A stretch of DNA of 64,000 nucleotides from an uncultured Opitutales bacterium (lineage in GTDB: Bacteria; Verrucomicrobiota; Verrucomicrobiia; Opitutales; Intestinicryptomonadaceae): positions 1-64,000 of the forward strand of contig CALXLN010000009.1 of the NCBI GenBank assembly GCA_944389215.1. Reading direction: 5' to 3'. How positions within the stretch are numbered: position 1 is the first letter of the stretch; each line of letters begins with the position of its first letter. The translations under genes were made by a program, and so were the position numbers. Positions 47,124 to 55,795 of the stretch are shown piece after piece. The notes below the pieces were generated by a model. That model did no database searches. It saw only the letters and a list, made by a program, of their open reading frames with translations, and was not told the DNA's origin.

Positions 47124-48785
47124 ATGAAAAATTCACTACCGCTACTGCTATGCGCTTTTGCGCTTGCCGCCGGCTGCGCGAAACAAGACGGCCCGGACGC
47201 CGCCGCAAACGCCGACGGATACGCCGTGCTAACTCTCGACCAGGCAAAAAAACTTTATCCCACAACAATCAACGCGCGCGACTTTGGAGCCATTCCCAAC
47301 GACGGCAAAGACGACGCCAAAGCCTTGCGCGACGCCCTTGAAGCCGCAAAGAAAAAAGGCGGCGGCGTACGCATTGCCCTTGAAAAAGGCAATTACGACT
47401 TGATGACATTTGATAAAGGCGCTGCAATACCTGTGATAGGCGCAAACGCCGTAATGTTCGACGGCAATGGAGCCACACTCGTACACCACAAGATGTACAC
47501 AAACTTTCAGGTTAGCGACAGCAGCGACATCACCGTAGCAAATATAACTTTCGACGCCAATGAAGTTCCATTCGCCGGAGCTGTCGTAACCGCGACCGGA
47601 GACGGATACTTCGATTGCAAGGTGATTCCTCCGCACAAAGTAAAAGACGGCGCCCATCCCAAGGGAGTGATATCGTTCGACCAGAAAAACGACGCTATGG
47701 GCGGCGACAGCAAATATAGGATAGACAACTACCAGCTCGCCACCAAACTCAAGATAAAAAAGCTCACCGAAGACACAATGCGCGTGCCGCTCGAGAAATA
47801 CGCCCGGATGCCGAAAGTCGGCGATGTCGTGCTTGTGCGCTACGAAGTCTACGGCCCCGGCGTTATAAACTCGCACGGGGCAAAGAATTTGCGCGTGTAC
47901 AACGTAACTATAAACTCCCATCCCGGAATGGGAATCCACGGTTCCGACACGGAAAATATTCTCATAGACAATCTGAAAGTACAATCCAAGACTAAGGATT
48001 TGTTTATGTCCGCCACCGCCGACGCCACACACTTCAACTATTGCCGCGGGCACATAGACATTTTGAATTCGACTTTTGAAAAGATGGGCGACGACGCCAC
48101 AAATGTGCACCAAATGTACTGGATGCTTGACGAAAAGCTGAATCCGCAGTCAATCAAGGTAAAATGGGGCAAAGAACGGCAAGGCGGATTCCCTGCAGAA
48201 CATCTGCCCAAGGTCGGCGACACTATATCTTTCGGCACAAAAGACAACTGGCTGCGCATGGAGACCTTCGCCAAAGTTTCAAAAGTCGACGTAAACGCAA
48301 AGGATAAATTTGCCGTAATATCGCTCGAGACCCCCCTGCCGGACTTTGTTGTAAAGGGAATGCCGATGGGCAACTATTCGTCAAATCCCGTTCTCAACAT
48401 AAAGAACTGCAAGGTAAGGGGCAACCGCGCGCGCGGTTTCCTGATAAAAGTCGCCGAAGCAAACGTAGAGAACTGCTCTTTTGAGCGCACGACACTGCCC
48501 GCGATTCTAATGGAAAACGACGCCAACTACTGGTACGAGGGCTGCCGCACCGAAAACGTCAACATAAAGAATTGCACATTTAAAGACTGCAATTTCTGGG
48601 GTGCCGGCGGCAGAGAGGGAATAGCCGTTTTGGACGCCGCGGCTTTCACCAAGGGAATGCCCAACCAGGGAGCCGTAAATCTTACCACAACAATAGAGAA
48701 TTGCACATTCTCTGGTTGCGGAGAAGATCCTATCTCCATAAAACAAACGCAGAATCCTATCTTAAAAAACAATACAATCAAATAA
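47124..48785 (+). CDS. GH110-like alpha-1,3-galactosidase, lipoprotein
   Basis: The 553-residue protein begins with a lipoprotein signal (LLLCAFALAAGCAKQ). An N-terminal turn INARDFGAIPNDGKDDAKAL opens a right-handed parallel beta-helix. The block ATHFNYCRGHIDILNSTFEK followed by MGDDATNVHQ is characteristic of GH110, whose known members remove alpha-1,3-linked galactose, including blood-group B type caps, without needing the fucose in some subgroups. A second beta-barrel-like insertion (PKVGDVVLVRYEVYGPG) matches the family layout. It is likely anchored in the outer or inner membrane facing a glycan substrate. A terminator follows; it is probably its own unit with the small lipoprotein. Confidence 0.85.
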   Translation: MKNSLPLLLCAFALAAGCAKQDGPDAAANADGYAVLTLDQAKKLYPTTINARDFGAIPNDGKDDAKALRDALEAAKKKGGGVRIALEKGNYDLMTFDKGAAIPVIGANAVMFDGNGATLVHHKMYTNFQVSDSSDITVANITFDANEVPFAGAVVTATGDGYFDCKVIPPHKVKDGAHPKGVISFDQKNDAMGGDSKYRIDNYQLATKLKIKKLTEDTMRVPLEKYARMPKVGDVVLVRYEVYGPGVINSHGAKNLRVYNVTINSHPGMGIHGSDTENILIDNLKVQSKTKDLFMSATADATHFNYCRGHIDILNSTFEKMGDDATNVHQMYWMLDEKLNPQSIKVKWGKERQGGFPAEHLPKVGDTISFGTKDNWLRMETFAKVSKVDVNAKDKFAVISLETPLPDFVVKGMPMGNYSSNPVLNIKNCKVRGNRARGFLIKVAEANVENCSFERTTLPAILMENDANYWYEGCRTENVNIKNCTFKDCNFWGAGGREGIAVLDAAAFTKGMPNQGAVNLTTTIENCTFSGCGEDPISIKQTQNPILKNNTIK

Positions 48786-48807
48786 TAAAAACTGCGGTAC
48801 TTTAGCG

Positions 48808-48854
48808 AAAAACCGCGCTCTGGATAAAAAAATCTTTCAGGCGCGGTTTTTTTA
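48808..48854 (+). terminator. Intrinsic terminator after the GH110-like gene
   Basis: AAACCGCGC pairs with GCGCGGTTT across a loop of about 22 bases and is followed by T7. Confidence 0.7.
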
Positions 48855-49141
48855 TTGCCCCAGCCCGCAATTTTCGCAAAAATATATCTTCAGAGGAAAT
48901 TCAGGCGCAATACGCATTTGCGAAGGAGCGCAAGAAATGCAAAAAGCGCGGGGGGAAATCGAGTTTTTCACGCGCGACTAAAACCCTAAGCGCGCTTTTT
49001 TCAAAGACATTTTCGCGTTGCCTGGATATCCCCTATGCAATTCGGATTCCGGCAAGCTGCAATAAAACCGCCTAAATTAGGCTTGGGAATCCGTTTTTTT
49101 AACGTTCTCCTCCCACAATATAAAATACCGACAAAGCCGAT
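48855..49141. other. Intergenic region before the GH28-like lipoprotein gene
   Basis: About 290 bases, presumably containing the promoter. Nothing else recognised. Confidence 0.35.
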
Positions 49142-50695
49142 ATGAAAAATTCAAAAAGCATATTTACAACAATCGCCGCCGCGGCAATTCTAGCCTTGTC
49201 CCTATGCGGATGCGGCAAGAAAGCAATCGTGTTTCCCGCGCCGGAAGGCGTAGCAAAATCCGAGCACTACGGCATCACCGCCGACGGTCAAAATGTGTTC
49301 GCATACGCAACGTACCGCATGGACAGGAACTCTGAAGATAAAATCGCAAATTCTAGAGTGTCTCCTCTTGCATTCTGCATATTCGATTTTGAGAAAAACG
49401 CAAAAGTGGAGCTTAAATTGCCAAAGGGAATAATAAAAAATCCGTCCGACGCCGTCGTAAGGCCGCTCGCGCTCGGAATAAAGCCCGCAGTGGACCCGTC
49501 AAACCCGGACTTCGACAAAGTCTCGCTGCTGCTTCCCAAGCCCGACAACTACACTTTCGACCCGCGCGGGGACGGCACTTGCGCGCTGCATATCTTCACA
49601 AACGCCCCGGAAACATCCCGTCCCGACAAAAACGACCCAAACGTAATATATCTCGGCGCGGGCGTGCACAAAATCGACGACATGAAGCTAGAGTCCAATA
49701 AGACCCTTTATTTGGAGGGCGGCGCAGTTTTGCTGTGCTCGCCCAAGACGCGCAAGGGAATATACAAAGTAAACGGCATAGAGCTGAACAACATGAAAGA
49801 GCCCATAACCCTGAGGGACGCCGAAAACGTAACAATCTGCGGGCGCGGAATAATATCGTGCGCGGGCTCGCTTCAGCGGGGCGAGCGCATGACGCCGTTC
49901 AGAATACGCGGCGTCAAAAACTTCACCATGCGCGACATTGCAATTATAGAGGCGAGCGAATGGAACATATCTCTCTACGGCGCAAAAGACGTTCTCATAG
50001 ACGGCCTGCGCATATTGTCGTACTACGTCAACAGCGACGGCATATGCCCGACAAGCAACTGCGAAAATATTTTCGTGAAAAACTGTTTCATCCACAACGC
50101 CGACGACGCCTATGAAATCAAGGCAATGGATTCGTACTGGGGACATAAGCCCAAAGCCGACGAAAAATATTTCGGCGATATACGCAATGTCGTTTTCGAA
50201 AACTGCCAAGTTTGGAACGACCTTGCAATAGCCATGGGAGTAACGCATGAAATCGGACACAACATTGAAAATGTAACATTCAGGAACATAACCGTCCTCC
50301 ACCATACTTCAATAGCGGGCCCATATCCTGTGCGCGGGCACATTGCGATATTCCCCGCAGGCGGCGGAAAAGTGTCGAACATGCTGTTTGAAAATATCAC
50401 ATTGGAAAATTCTTCGTCGAAGTACAAGCATTGCATTGTCATAAACAACACCCACGGCGACAGCTGGCGCAAGAATACTCCGCGCTACGACAGCCGCCCG
50501 CATTCGGTTGTGGAAAATATAACATTCCGCAACATAGACTTTAAGAATACAAAAGCCGATAAAATAGGCCTGTTCAACCACGGGAAATCCGATGAAATCC
50601 GTTCTATCAAGTTTGACAACGTATCCGTAAACGGCAAGAAACTCGGCGCAAAAGACGTGGAAAATAACGGCGCCAAGTTTGAATTCGCGCCTTAA
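49142..50695 (+). CDS. GH28-like beta-helix glycosidase, lipoprotein
   Basis: The 517-residue protein has a lipobox signal (AAAILALSLCGCGKK). About 160 N-terminal residues form a beta domain (FDPRGDGTCALHIFTNAPE), then the helix begins (GAGVHKIDDMKLESNKTLYL, EGGAVLL). GH28-type active-site strings are NSDGICPTSNCENI and NADDAYEIKAMD, with later HIAIFPAGGG. Exo-acting GH28 relatives often carry such an N-terminal domain. Cleavage of a uronide or a similar acidic glycan is likely, substrate not determinable. It is followed by a perfect terminator. Confidence 0.85.
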   Translation: MKNSKSIFTTIAAAAILALSLCGCGKKAIVFPAPEGVAKSEHYGITADGQNVFAYATYRMDRNSEDKIANSRVSPLAFCIFDFEKNAKVELKLPKGIIKNPSDAVVRPLALGIKPAVDPSNPDFDKVSLLLPKPDNYTFDPRGDGTCALHIFTNAPETSRPDKNDPNVIYLGAGVHKIDDMKLESNKTLYLEGGAVLLCSPKTRKGIYKVNGIELNNMKEPITLRDAENVTICGRGIISCAGSLQRGERMTPFRIRGVKNFTMRDIAIIEASEWNISLYGAKDVLIDGLRILSYYVNSDGICPTSNCENIFVKNCFIHNADDAYEIKAMDSYWGHKPKADEKYFGDIRNVVFENCQVWNDLAIAMGVTHEIGHNIENVTFRNITVLHHTSIAGPYPVRGHIAIFPAGGGKVSNMLFENITLENSSSKYKHCIVINNTHGDSWRKNTPRYDSRPHSVVENITFRNIDFKNTKADKIGLFNHGKSDEIRSIKFDNVSVNGKKLGAKDVENNGAKFEFAP

Positions 50696-50728
50696 AAGCG
50701 CGCTAATTCAGGCTTACACATCCCATAT

Positions 50729-50756
50729 GAACGCCCGCCGGCAAGCGGGCGTTCGC
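50729..50756 (+). terminator. Hairpin terminator after the GH28-like lipoprotein gene
   Basis: GAACGCCCGC and GCGGGCGTTC form a perfect 10-pair stem with a six-base loop. The T run after it is weak (GCTATTT). Confidence 0.65.
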
Positions 50757-50855
50757 TATTTAAGAGCCAGCAAAAAACGCCCTAATCCACTCCAAAGCCG
50801 CGCAATCCGCGCGTTCTACGGGAAAAGCGCCCTACCCTTAAAAGAATCCCCAAAA

Positions 50856-51150
50856 AACCGTTACTCCACCACCCCGCCAATATAGGCGATTGCGCCCAAC
50901 AGCAGCATATTTCGACGCAAAACCCCAAAAGTATAAAGCCGCCGCATAAATAAAAAAACGTTACTCCACGCACCCCGCCAATATAAGCGATTGCGCCCAA
51001 CACAGCATTTTTCGACGCAAAAGCCCAAAAGCATAAAGCCGCCGCATAAATAAAAAAACCGTTACTCCACCACCCCGCCAATATAGGCGATTGCGCCCAG
51101 CGCAGCATTTTTCGACGCAAAAGCCCAAAAGCATAAAGCCTCCGCATAAA
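50856..51150. repeat. 99-102 bp tandem repeat, three copies
   Basis: Each unit starts ACCGTTACTCCAC, continues ACCCCGCCAATATAGGCG and ATTGCGCCCA, then TTTCGACGCAAAA and ends AAAGCCGCCGCATAAAT. GTTACTCC recurs at 50860, 50959 and 51061. Copies differ by few substitutions and short indels. Frames through the array encode repetitive hydrophobic peptides on the minus strand and are not taken as genes. The remaining stretches 50757-50855 and 51151-51438 hold nothing recognised. Confidence 0.8.
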
Positions 51151-51438
51151 TTAAAACACTTATCCGCAAAACGCTTTAAACACCTTTTCCGCCCCCGACC
51201 TTTCCCCACATCCGCGCCAAACGGTTTAAAAGTATTTCAGCCTTTTTTAAATATTCCTGAACTTCCCGCCCAAATTATCGTCTTACAATATGCGGAGAAA
51301 TTTTTCTTTTGCCGGAAACGCGATGAAATCTGTTGACTTGGATGAAGATGAAAATAAAGTTTAATTCGTTTATTTTGTGTACGGCGCGCCGTTTTGAAGA
51401 TGAGCGATTCTTGAAAACGGACAAAAGACCGCATTGAT

Positions 51439-52599
51439 ATGAAAACTATCGAAACGCTTTTTTTCACAACGGCGGCTGCCATGGCGGCAACGCTGCTTTG
51501 CGCGCAGTCCGACATATCGAAAATAGACAAAAATTTTAAAATCGAAAGCGTCGATGGTCTTAGCGTAGTCTATCACAACGCCCTTAAAAAGCCGTTTTCC
51601 GTGGAAGGCTTTGCGTGGCGCGCGCCCGGAGAACAGCTTAGCCGCATATCAAAAGAAACGGCCTCCAATCCTAAACTCTCGATTGTCGCAGGACTCTCCA
51701 AGCAAACCGCAGGCGGCGCAGTTAGATTTAAGACTGACTCCAAACACCTGGCTTTGCGCTACAAATTAAGAAACACAACCGATATGCCGCATATGACGCG
51801 CGCGGGCGCGTGCGGATTCGACGTTTTTATATCTCCCGAAGGGAAACCCGATTCCTATATAAAGACCGTGCTTCCAACCCGCGATGCCATATCAAAATTA
51901 TCGGTCGAGCAAGCAAAGATAGCGGAATTCGGGAACGGCCAAATGCGCCAAATTACAATTTGGCTGCCGCTTTACGGCGGGGTGGAATCGCTCGAGGTCG
52001 GGATAGAAAAGGACGCTAAAATCCTGCCTCCGGCGCCGCACAAGATAAAAAAGCCGATTCTATTTTACGGGTCGTCGATAACGCAGGGCGGATGTGCATC
52101 AAGACCCGCCAACGCATACACCACGATGCTGTGCCGCGAGCTTGACGCAGAACAGATAAATTTGGGCTTTTCTGGAAACGCAAAAGGCGAAATTGAAATC
52201 GCGCGCGACATAGCCTCTCTGGATTTGGCAGCCTTCGTGTACGACTACGACTACAATGCCCCAACGCCCGCCCACTTGCAAAAAACCCACGAACCTTTCT
52301 TTCTGGAAATACGCAAAAAGCGCCCCGACCTTCCTATTATAATTCTTTCGCGCTGTTCAAATATGACCGGCCAGCGCCGCGACATCGTAAAACGGACATA
52401 TCTCAACGCCATCGAGCGCGGAGATGAAAATGTCCAATTTATAGACGGCGCGGAGCTTTTCGGGAGCGTCGACAAAAAATACCCCACAGTCGACGGTTGC
52501 CATCCGACGGATCTGGGTTTTTACCTGATGTTTCAGCGCATACTGCCAACGTTAAAAAAATCCCTAAAAAATGACACTCAAAATATACCAACCAATTAA
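51439..52599 (+). CDS. Exported SGNH/GDSL hydrolase with N-terminal beta domain (probable carbohydrate esterase)
   Basis: The 386-residue protein has a signal peptide (FFTTAAAMAATLLCAQS). Residues 25-190 make a jelly-roll-like domain (GFAWRAPGEQLSRI, AVRFKTDSKHLALRYKL) and residues 195-380 an SGNH hydrolase. The nucleophile block is ILFYGSSITQGGCAS, the oxyanion Gly block is NLGFSGN, and the Asp-His pair is DGCHPTDLGFY. SGNH enzymes of this layout remove acetyl or other acyl groups from glycans. The gene's 3' end overlaps the next gene by 29 bases, which implies translational coupling and a joint function. Confidence 0.87.
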   Translation: MKTIETLFFTTAAAMAATLLCAQSDISKIDKNFKIESVDGLSVVYHNALKKPFSVEGFAWRAPGEQLSRISKETASNPKLSIVAGLSKQTAGGAVRFKTDSKHLALRYKLRNTTDMPHMTRAGACGFDVFISPEGKPDSYIKTVLPTRDAISKLSVEQAKIAEFGNGQMRQITIWLPLYGGVESLEVGIEKDAKILPPAPHKIKKPILFYGSSITQGGCASRPANAYTTMLCRELDAEQINLGFSGNAKGEIEIARDIASLDLAAFVYDYDYNAPTPAHLQKTHEPFFLEIRKKRPDLPIIILSRCSNMTGQRRDIVKRTYLNAIERGDENVQFIDGAELFGSVDKKYPTVDGCHPTDLGFYLMFQRILPTLKKSLKNDTQNIPTN

Positions 52600-54286
52600 A
52601 ACCGTTATTGCGGCTGCCGCGGCTTTTGCAATATGCGCAGTCTCAAGCGCAAAAGACGCCATAGCCGTTTACAGCTTCGACAAAGAATTGTCGGAAAGCG
52701 GCCAGGGCGAATTTGCCGCGATGAAATCCATGCTAGGCAAGGCCTTGACCGAAAAATCCAGCGGAGTAAAAATAGTCTTTGAAAAAAAACTCTATGAACT
52801 CAAACACTGTCCTACGGATTTTCCGTTTATAAACGCCGAAAAAATCAAAAATTTGGAGATAGACGGCAACGGCGCAACAGTCGTTCTCGACCCCGCAAAT
52901 TCGTTTTTGCGGATTCAAAACTGCGAGAATGTAACGGTAAAAAATTTCACCATCATATATTCCCCATGCCCGTTTACCCAAGGGACGATATCTGACGTAA
53001 ACCCCGCGAACGGAACCTTTACGCTGGCTATAGATAAAGGGTATCCGCTTCTTCCCGACGACGCAAAGATGCGCGAACACTACGGCGAAAAGTGCTGGCA
53101 ATGGGGGTCCGTAATGGATTCCAAACTGCGCCAACGCAAGCGTGGAGTATCCGACCACTATTTTATAGACAAAGTTGAAAAAACACCTACGCCCGGCAAA
53201 TTTAAGATTGTTCTGGATAAATCCTACGCCGACAGATTAAAGGGAGTTACAAACGGCGACCGCTTTGCAATGCCTGTATATTATTTTAAGGACAACCGCA
53301 AAAACAACTTCACCCCAAATGTCGCAGTCGGCGGCTCTGCAAATATTACGGTTGAAAACATAACTCTCTACCGCAACCGCAATTCAATGTGTTTTTGGAT
53401 AGGCGGCAACCGTGGGAAAGTAACTATGCGCGGCAACAATATAACGTGGCTGCCAAAATCCGAAGACATAATAGCATCTTGGCGCGACGGCTACCACTGC
53501 AAAACAAACGAAACTGGGCCCACAATAGAAAAATGCCGCAGCGAAGGCCTTTTGGACGACTCCATTAATATCAGCACAGATACCACAATGATAAAAAAAG
53601 TCGTCGATGACAAAACCTTGGAACTCACCAACGGTGGATTTTCCGTCGGCGACGAAATAGGCCTGCTTTATATCGACACAGCAAAGTGGATTGACGGAAT
53701 AAAGATAGTCGGCGTGGAGGGCAATACCGTAAAGCTCGATACCCCCGTAAGCAATATAAAAACCGGTCTCAGGCGCCCTCATACCGACAAGGACTCCACT
53801 CAAGTTTACAATCTCAAAAGAGTAAACAAAGATTTTAAAATCAAGGACTGTTTTTTCGGAATGCAGCGCCGAAATGCGATGTTAATCCGCGCCTTTAACG
53901 GCAGAATTGAGGGAAATACCGTTGAAGAATGCAGCGCAAACGGAGTTTCCCTTGGCAATGAAACCGGATGGTTTTACGAAGGGCCGTTCCCGCGCAACAT
54001 AACCATAAAGGAAAATACGTTTAAAAATCTTTGGTCGTCAGGGGTTTCGGTGTATTCGTCGACTGCCGCGAATACCCCCATCAACGTAGATTTCAATATA
54101 AAAATCCTAAAAAACACATTCATAAAAGATTCTGATTCCCCGCATCCGCCCGCGATATACGTCTCAAAGATTCGCGGCGCTGAAATAAAGAACAACATAT
54201 TTAAAACTTCCGCAGATAAACTTTTAACTCCGGAATCGGCAGTAAAAGTTTACAATTCCCAAAATGTGGATGTTGGACAGGATTAA
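52571..54286 (+). CDS. Exported right-handed parallel beta-helix protein (GH110-like or lyase-like)
   Basis: The 571-residue protein begins MTLKIYQPIKT with a hydrophobic export signal (AAAAAFAICAVSSA). It shares the layout of the GH110-like protein at 47124: N-terminal helix turns (NLEIDGNGATVVLDPANSFL), an inserted beta domain (GVTNGDRFAMPVYYFKDN), then more turns with a conserved-looking DGYHCKTNETGPTIEKC and LLDDSINIS. Repeated N-I-T-I/V-x-x-N strands continue to the end. I cannot decide between a GH110-type galactosidase and another beta-helix glycosidase. Overlaps the SGNH gene upstream; a hairpin terminator sits about 105 bases downstream. Confidence 0.8.
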   Translation: MTLKIYQPIKTVIAAAAAFAICAVSSAKDAIAVYSFDKELSESGQGEFAAMKSMLGKALTEKSSGVKIVFEKKLYELKHCPTDFPFINAEKIKNLEIDGNGATVVLDPANSFLRIQNCENVTVKNFTIIYSPCPFTQGTISDVNPANGTFTLAIDKGYPLLPDDAKMREHYGEKCWQWGSVMDSKLRQRKRGVSDHYFIDKVEKTPTPGKFKIVLDKSYADRLKGVTNGDRFAMPVYYFKDNRKNNFTPNVAVGGSANITVENITLYRNRNSMCFWIGGNRGKVTMRGNNITWLPKSEDIIASWRDGYHCKTNETGPTIEKCRSEGLLDDSINISTDTTMIKKVVDDKTLELTNGGFSVGDEIGLLYIDTAKWIDGIKIVGVEGNTVKLDTPVSNIKTGLRRPHTDKDSTQVYNLKRVNKDFKIKDCFFGMQRRNAMLIRAFNGRIEGNTVEECSANGVSLGNETGWFYEGPFPRNITIKENTFKNLWSSGVSVYSSTAANTPINVDFNIKILKNTFIKDSDSPHPPAIYVSKIRGAEIKNNIFKTSADKLLTPESAVKVYNSQNVDVGQD

Positions 54287-54291
54287 CCCTA

Positions 54292-54390
54292 AAAAAACAT
54301 ACTGCAACAGGCAGTCTTATTTCTAAAAACACCCGCACAATTAAATATTTAACAAGAAAAACATACTGCAAAATAGGCAGCCTTATCTCC
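54292..54390. repeat. Short direct repeat pair
   Basis: AAAAACATACTGCAA followed a few bases later by GGCAGTCTTAT occurs at about 54293 and again, as AAAAACATACTGCAA then GGCAGCCTTAT, at about 54356. They lie between the beta-helix gene and its probable terminator. Confidence 0.55.
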
Positions 54391-54424
54391 GCGCACTCTC
54401 TGGATATTTTCGGAGAGTGTGCTT
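54391..54424 (+). terminator. Probable terminator after the beta-helix gene
   Basis: GCGCACTCTC pairs with GAGAGTGTGC with one G-T pair across a 12-base loop; the tail TTGTTTAT is only moderately T-rich. Confidence 0.5.
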
Positions 54425-54687
54425 GTTTATATCTGGAGCATCGCCGATTATTTCGGCAAAACTTAAAAATTTTCTAGCCAGCAAAATTTTAGGCATAGGA
54501 GAGCCAAGCCAGCCTAACTGCAATAAAACCCGCGCAATCCCATTGAAACAACGCCCTTTCCCTAAAAAACAACGGCGGTTTTGGTGCAGGCTCTCCGGCT
54601 ATGGAAAGTTAATCTAAAAGACACCTCCCTATATTTTTCCTAAATACAAATAGCCGAATTTTCGGCAAACGGCACATTCAAGCGCGC
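54425..54687. other. Intergenic region with a long-range inverted repeat
   Basis: GGAGAGCC near 54499 is complementary to GGCTCTCC near 54586, with further pairing of TGCA on both sides. It could be a small structured transcript or chance. No gene was recognised. Confidence 0.3.
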
Positions 54688-55329
54688 TTAAATCTTTAAA
54701 ACGCTTTCAGTAGAAAAATGAAGTATGCGCTTGCCCTCAAATCTGTCATCCTCAAAAAAACGCTGTAAATCCAGTTCGGCGGAGGGAAATATTTTCTTTT
54801 TTACAAGCTCGTCTTCTATTTCCCCGCCTTTAAAATATATGACGCCGTTTGCCAAGTTTCCTGCCCGCCCGCGCAATAGGCGCTTCCGCACAAATCCAAA
54901 AAACATGGGCAGCGCGCAAACAGAGCGTCCGACGGCATAGTCAAACATCCCTTTCTGCTCCTCCACGCGCGCATGCAACGCGCTTGCGTTGGGAAGGTAC
55001 AATTCCGCAAGCATCTCGTTTATCATGCTGATTTTTTTGCCGACTCCGTCAAACATAACAATTTTCGCATGGGGATAAAGTATGGCAAGAACAATTCCAG
55101 GCAATCCGCCACCCGTGCCCACGTCAGCTATCCTCGCTCCCTTTGAAGGTTTGAAGAATGCGTTTATTGCCGCGCAAAAAGCCACATGGCGATATTCGAC
55201 ATCGTCGATATCCTTTCGGGAAAGCAGGTTTACTTTTGCGTTTTTTTCGCGCAAAAGCGCGGAATACGCCTCCAATTTCTCGACAGCCTCGGGAGCAACA
55301 TCCGGAATTCTTGCAAACGGATTTTCCAT
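54688..55329 (-). CDS. rsmG: 16S rRNA m7G527 methyltransferase
   Basis: RsmG (GidB) methylates G527 of 16S rRNA using SAM. The 213-residue length is normal. It has NAKVNLLSRKDIDDVEYRH, the SAM loop IADVGTGGGLPGIVLAI, FDGVGKKISMINEML and DYAVGRSVCALPMF. It stands alone; the classical mnmG and parAB neighbours are absent, so it is not near an origin of replication on this evidence. Confidence 0.94.
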   Translation of the reverse strand: MENPFARIPDVAPEAVEKLEAYSALLREKNAKVNLLSRKDIDDVEYRHVAFCAAINAFFKPSKGARIADVGTGGGLPGIVLAILYPHAKIVMFDGVGKKISMINEMLAELYLPNASALHARVEEQKGMFDYAVGRSVCALPMFFGFVRKRLLRGRAGNLANGVIYFKGGEIEDELVKKKIFPSAELDLQRFFEDDRFEGKRILHFSTESVLKI

Positions 55330-55518
55330 ATAAGAAATCTTATCTCACAATCCAACCCGCCTTGCCACAAAAAAATTTTCTTTTTCGTACTGTAGCCGCA
55401 TACCTCCGTTACCACTAAACACAAACACGGCACACAAAACAAAATACACAGTCAAAACGCGAAAATTCACATAATAAGCCATCATTGCGCCAATATACAT
55501 TGAGCCATGCCCATATAT
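55330..55518. other. Short intergenic region
   Basis: About 190 bases between rsmG and the terminator of the pgi cluster; it probably carries the rsmG promoter. No gene. Confidence 0.3.
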
Positions 55519-55559
55519 AAAACAAGCCGCCTTTTCTTTCAAAAAGGCGGCTTGTTTCA
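55519..55559 (-). terminator. Intrinsic terminator of the pgi cluster
   Basis: On the minus strand AACAAGCCGCCTTTT pairs with AAAAGGCGGCTTGTT through a short A/G loop; the stem itself ends in a T-rich stretch (TTGTTTTATAT). Confidence 0.82.
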
Positions 55560-55583
55560 AACAAAAAGCTTTTTCTATAATTT

Positions 55584-55784
55584 TTAGTAACGCGTGCTCG
55601 ACGGATTTGTATTCAATCCGCCCATGCCCGGCAGACCACCCTCCCAGGACGCAGGACGCGCCCAAGGAAGATCTCCGCCGTCGGTTTCGCGCGACGGCAA
55701 AGTTTTCCGCGACGACGAAGAAGATTCGCATCCGGCTAAACAAAGAGCCAAAACCGCAAAGAACAGTGCAAAAAAAACTCTCAT
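55584..55784 (-). CDS. Small lipoprotein
   Basis: The 66-residue product has a signal with lipobox LAGCE (FALFFAVLALCLAGCESS). The remainder is short and polar, with DLPWARPASWEGGLPGMGGL near the end. I believe short lipoproteins with a similar 'PW-RP--WEG' tail recur in Opitutae, but cannot verify this. A very good ribosome site (AGGAGA) precedes it. It is 11 bases after the coiled-coil gene and just before the terminator, so it is the last gene of the pgi transcript. Confidence 0.75.
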   Translation of the reverse strand: MRVFFALFFAVLALCLAGCESSSSSRKTLPSRETDGGDLPWARPASWEGGLPGMGGLNTNPSSTRY

Positions 55785-55795
55785 AGAATCTCCTA

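Noticed and set aside
50782-51209. Repetitive hydrophobic frames on the minus strand
   Set aside because: They are produced by the tandem repeat and change frame between units.
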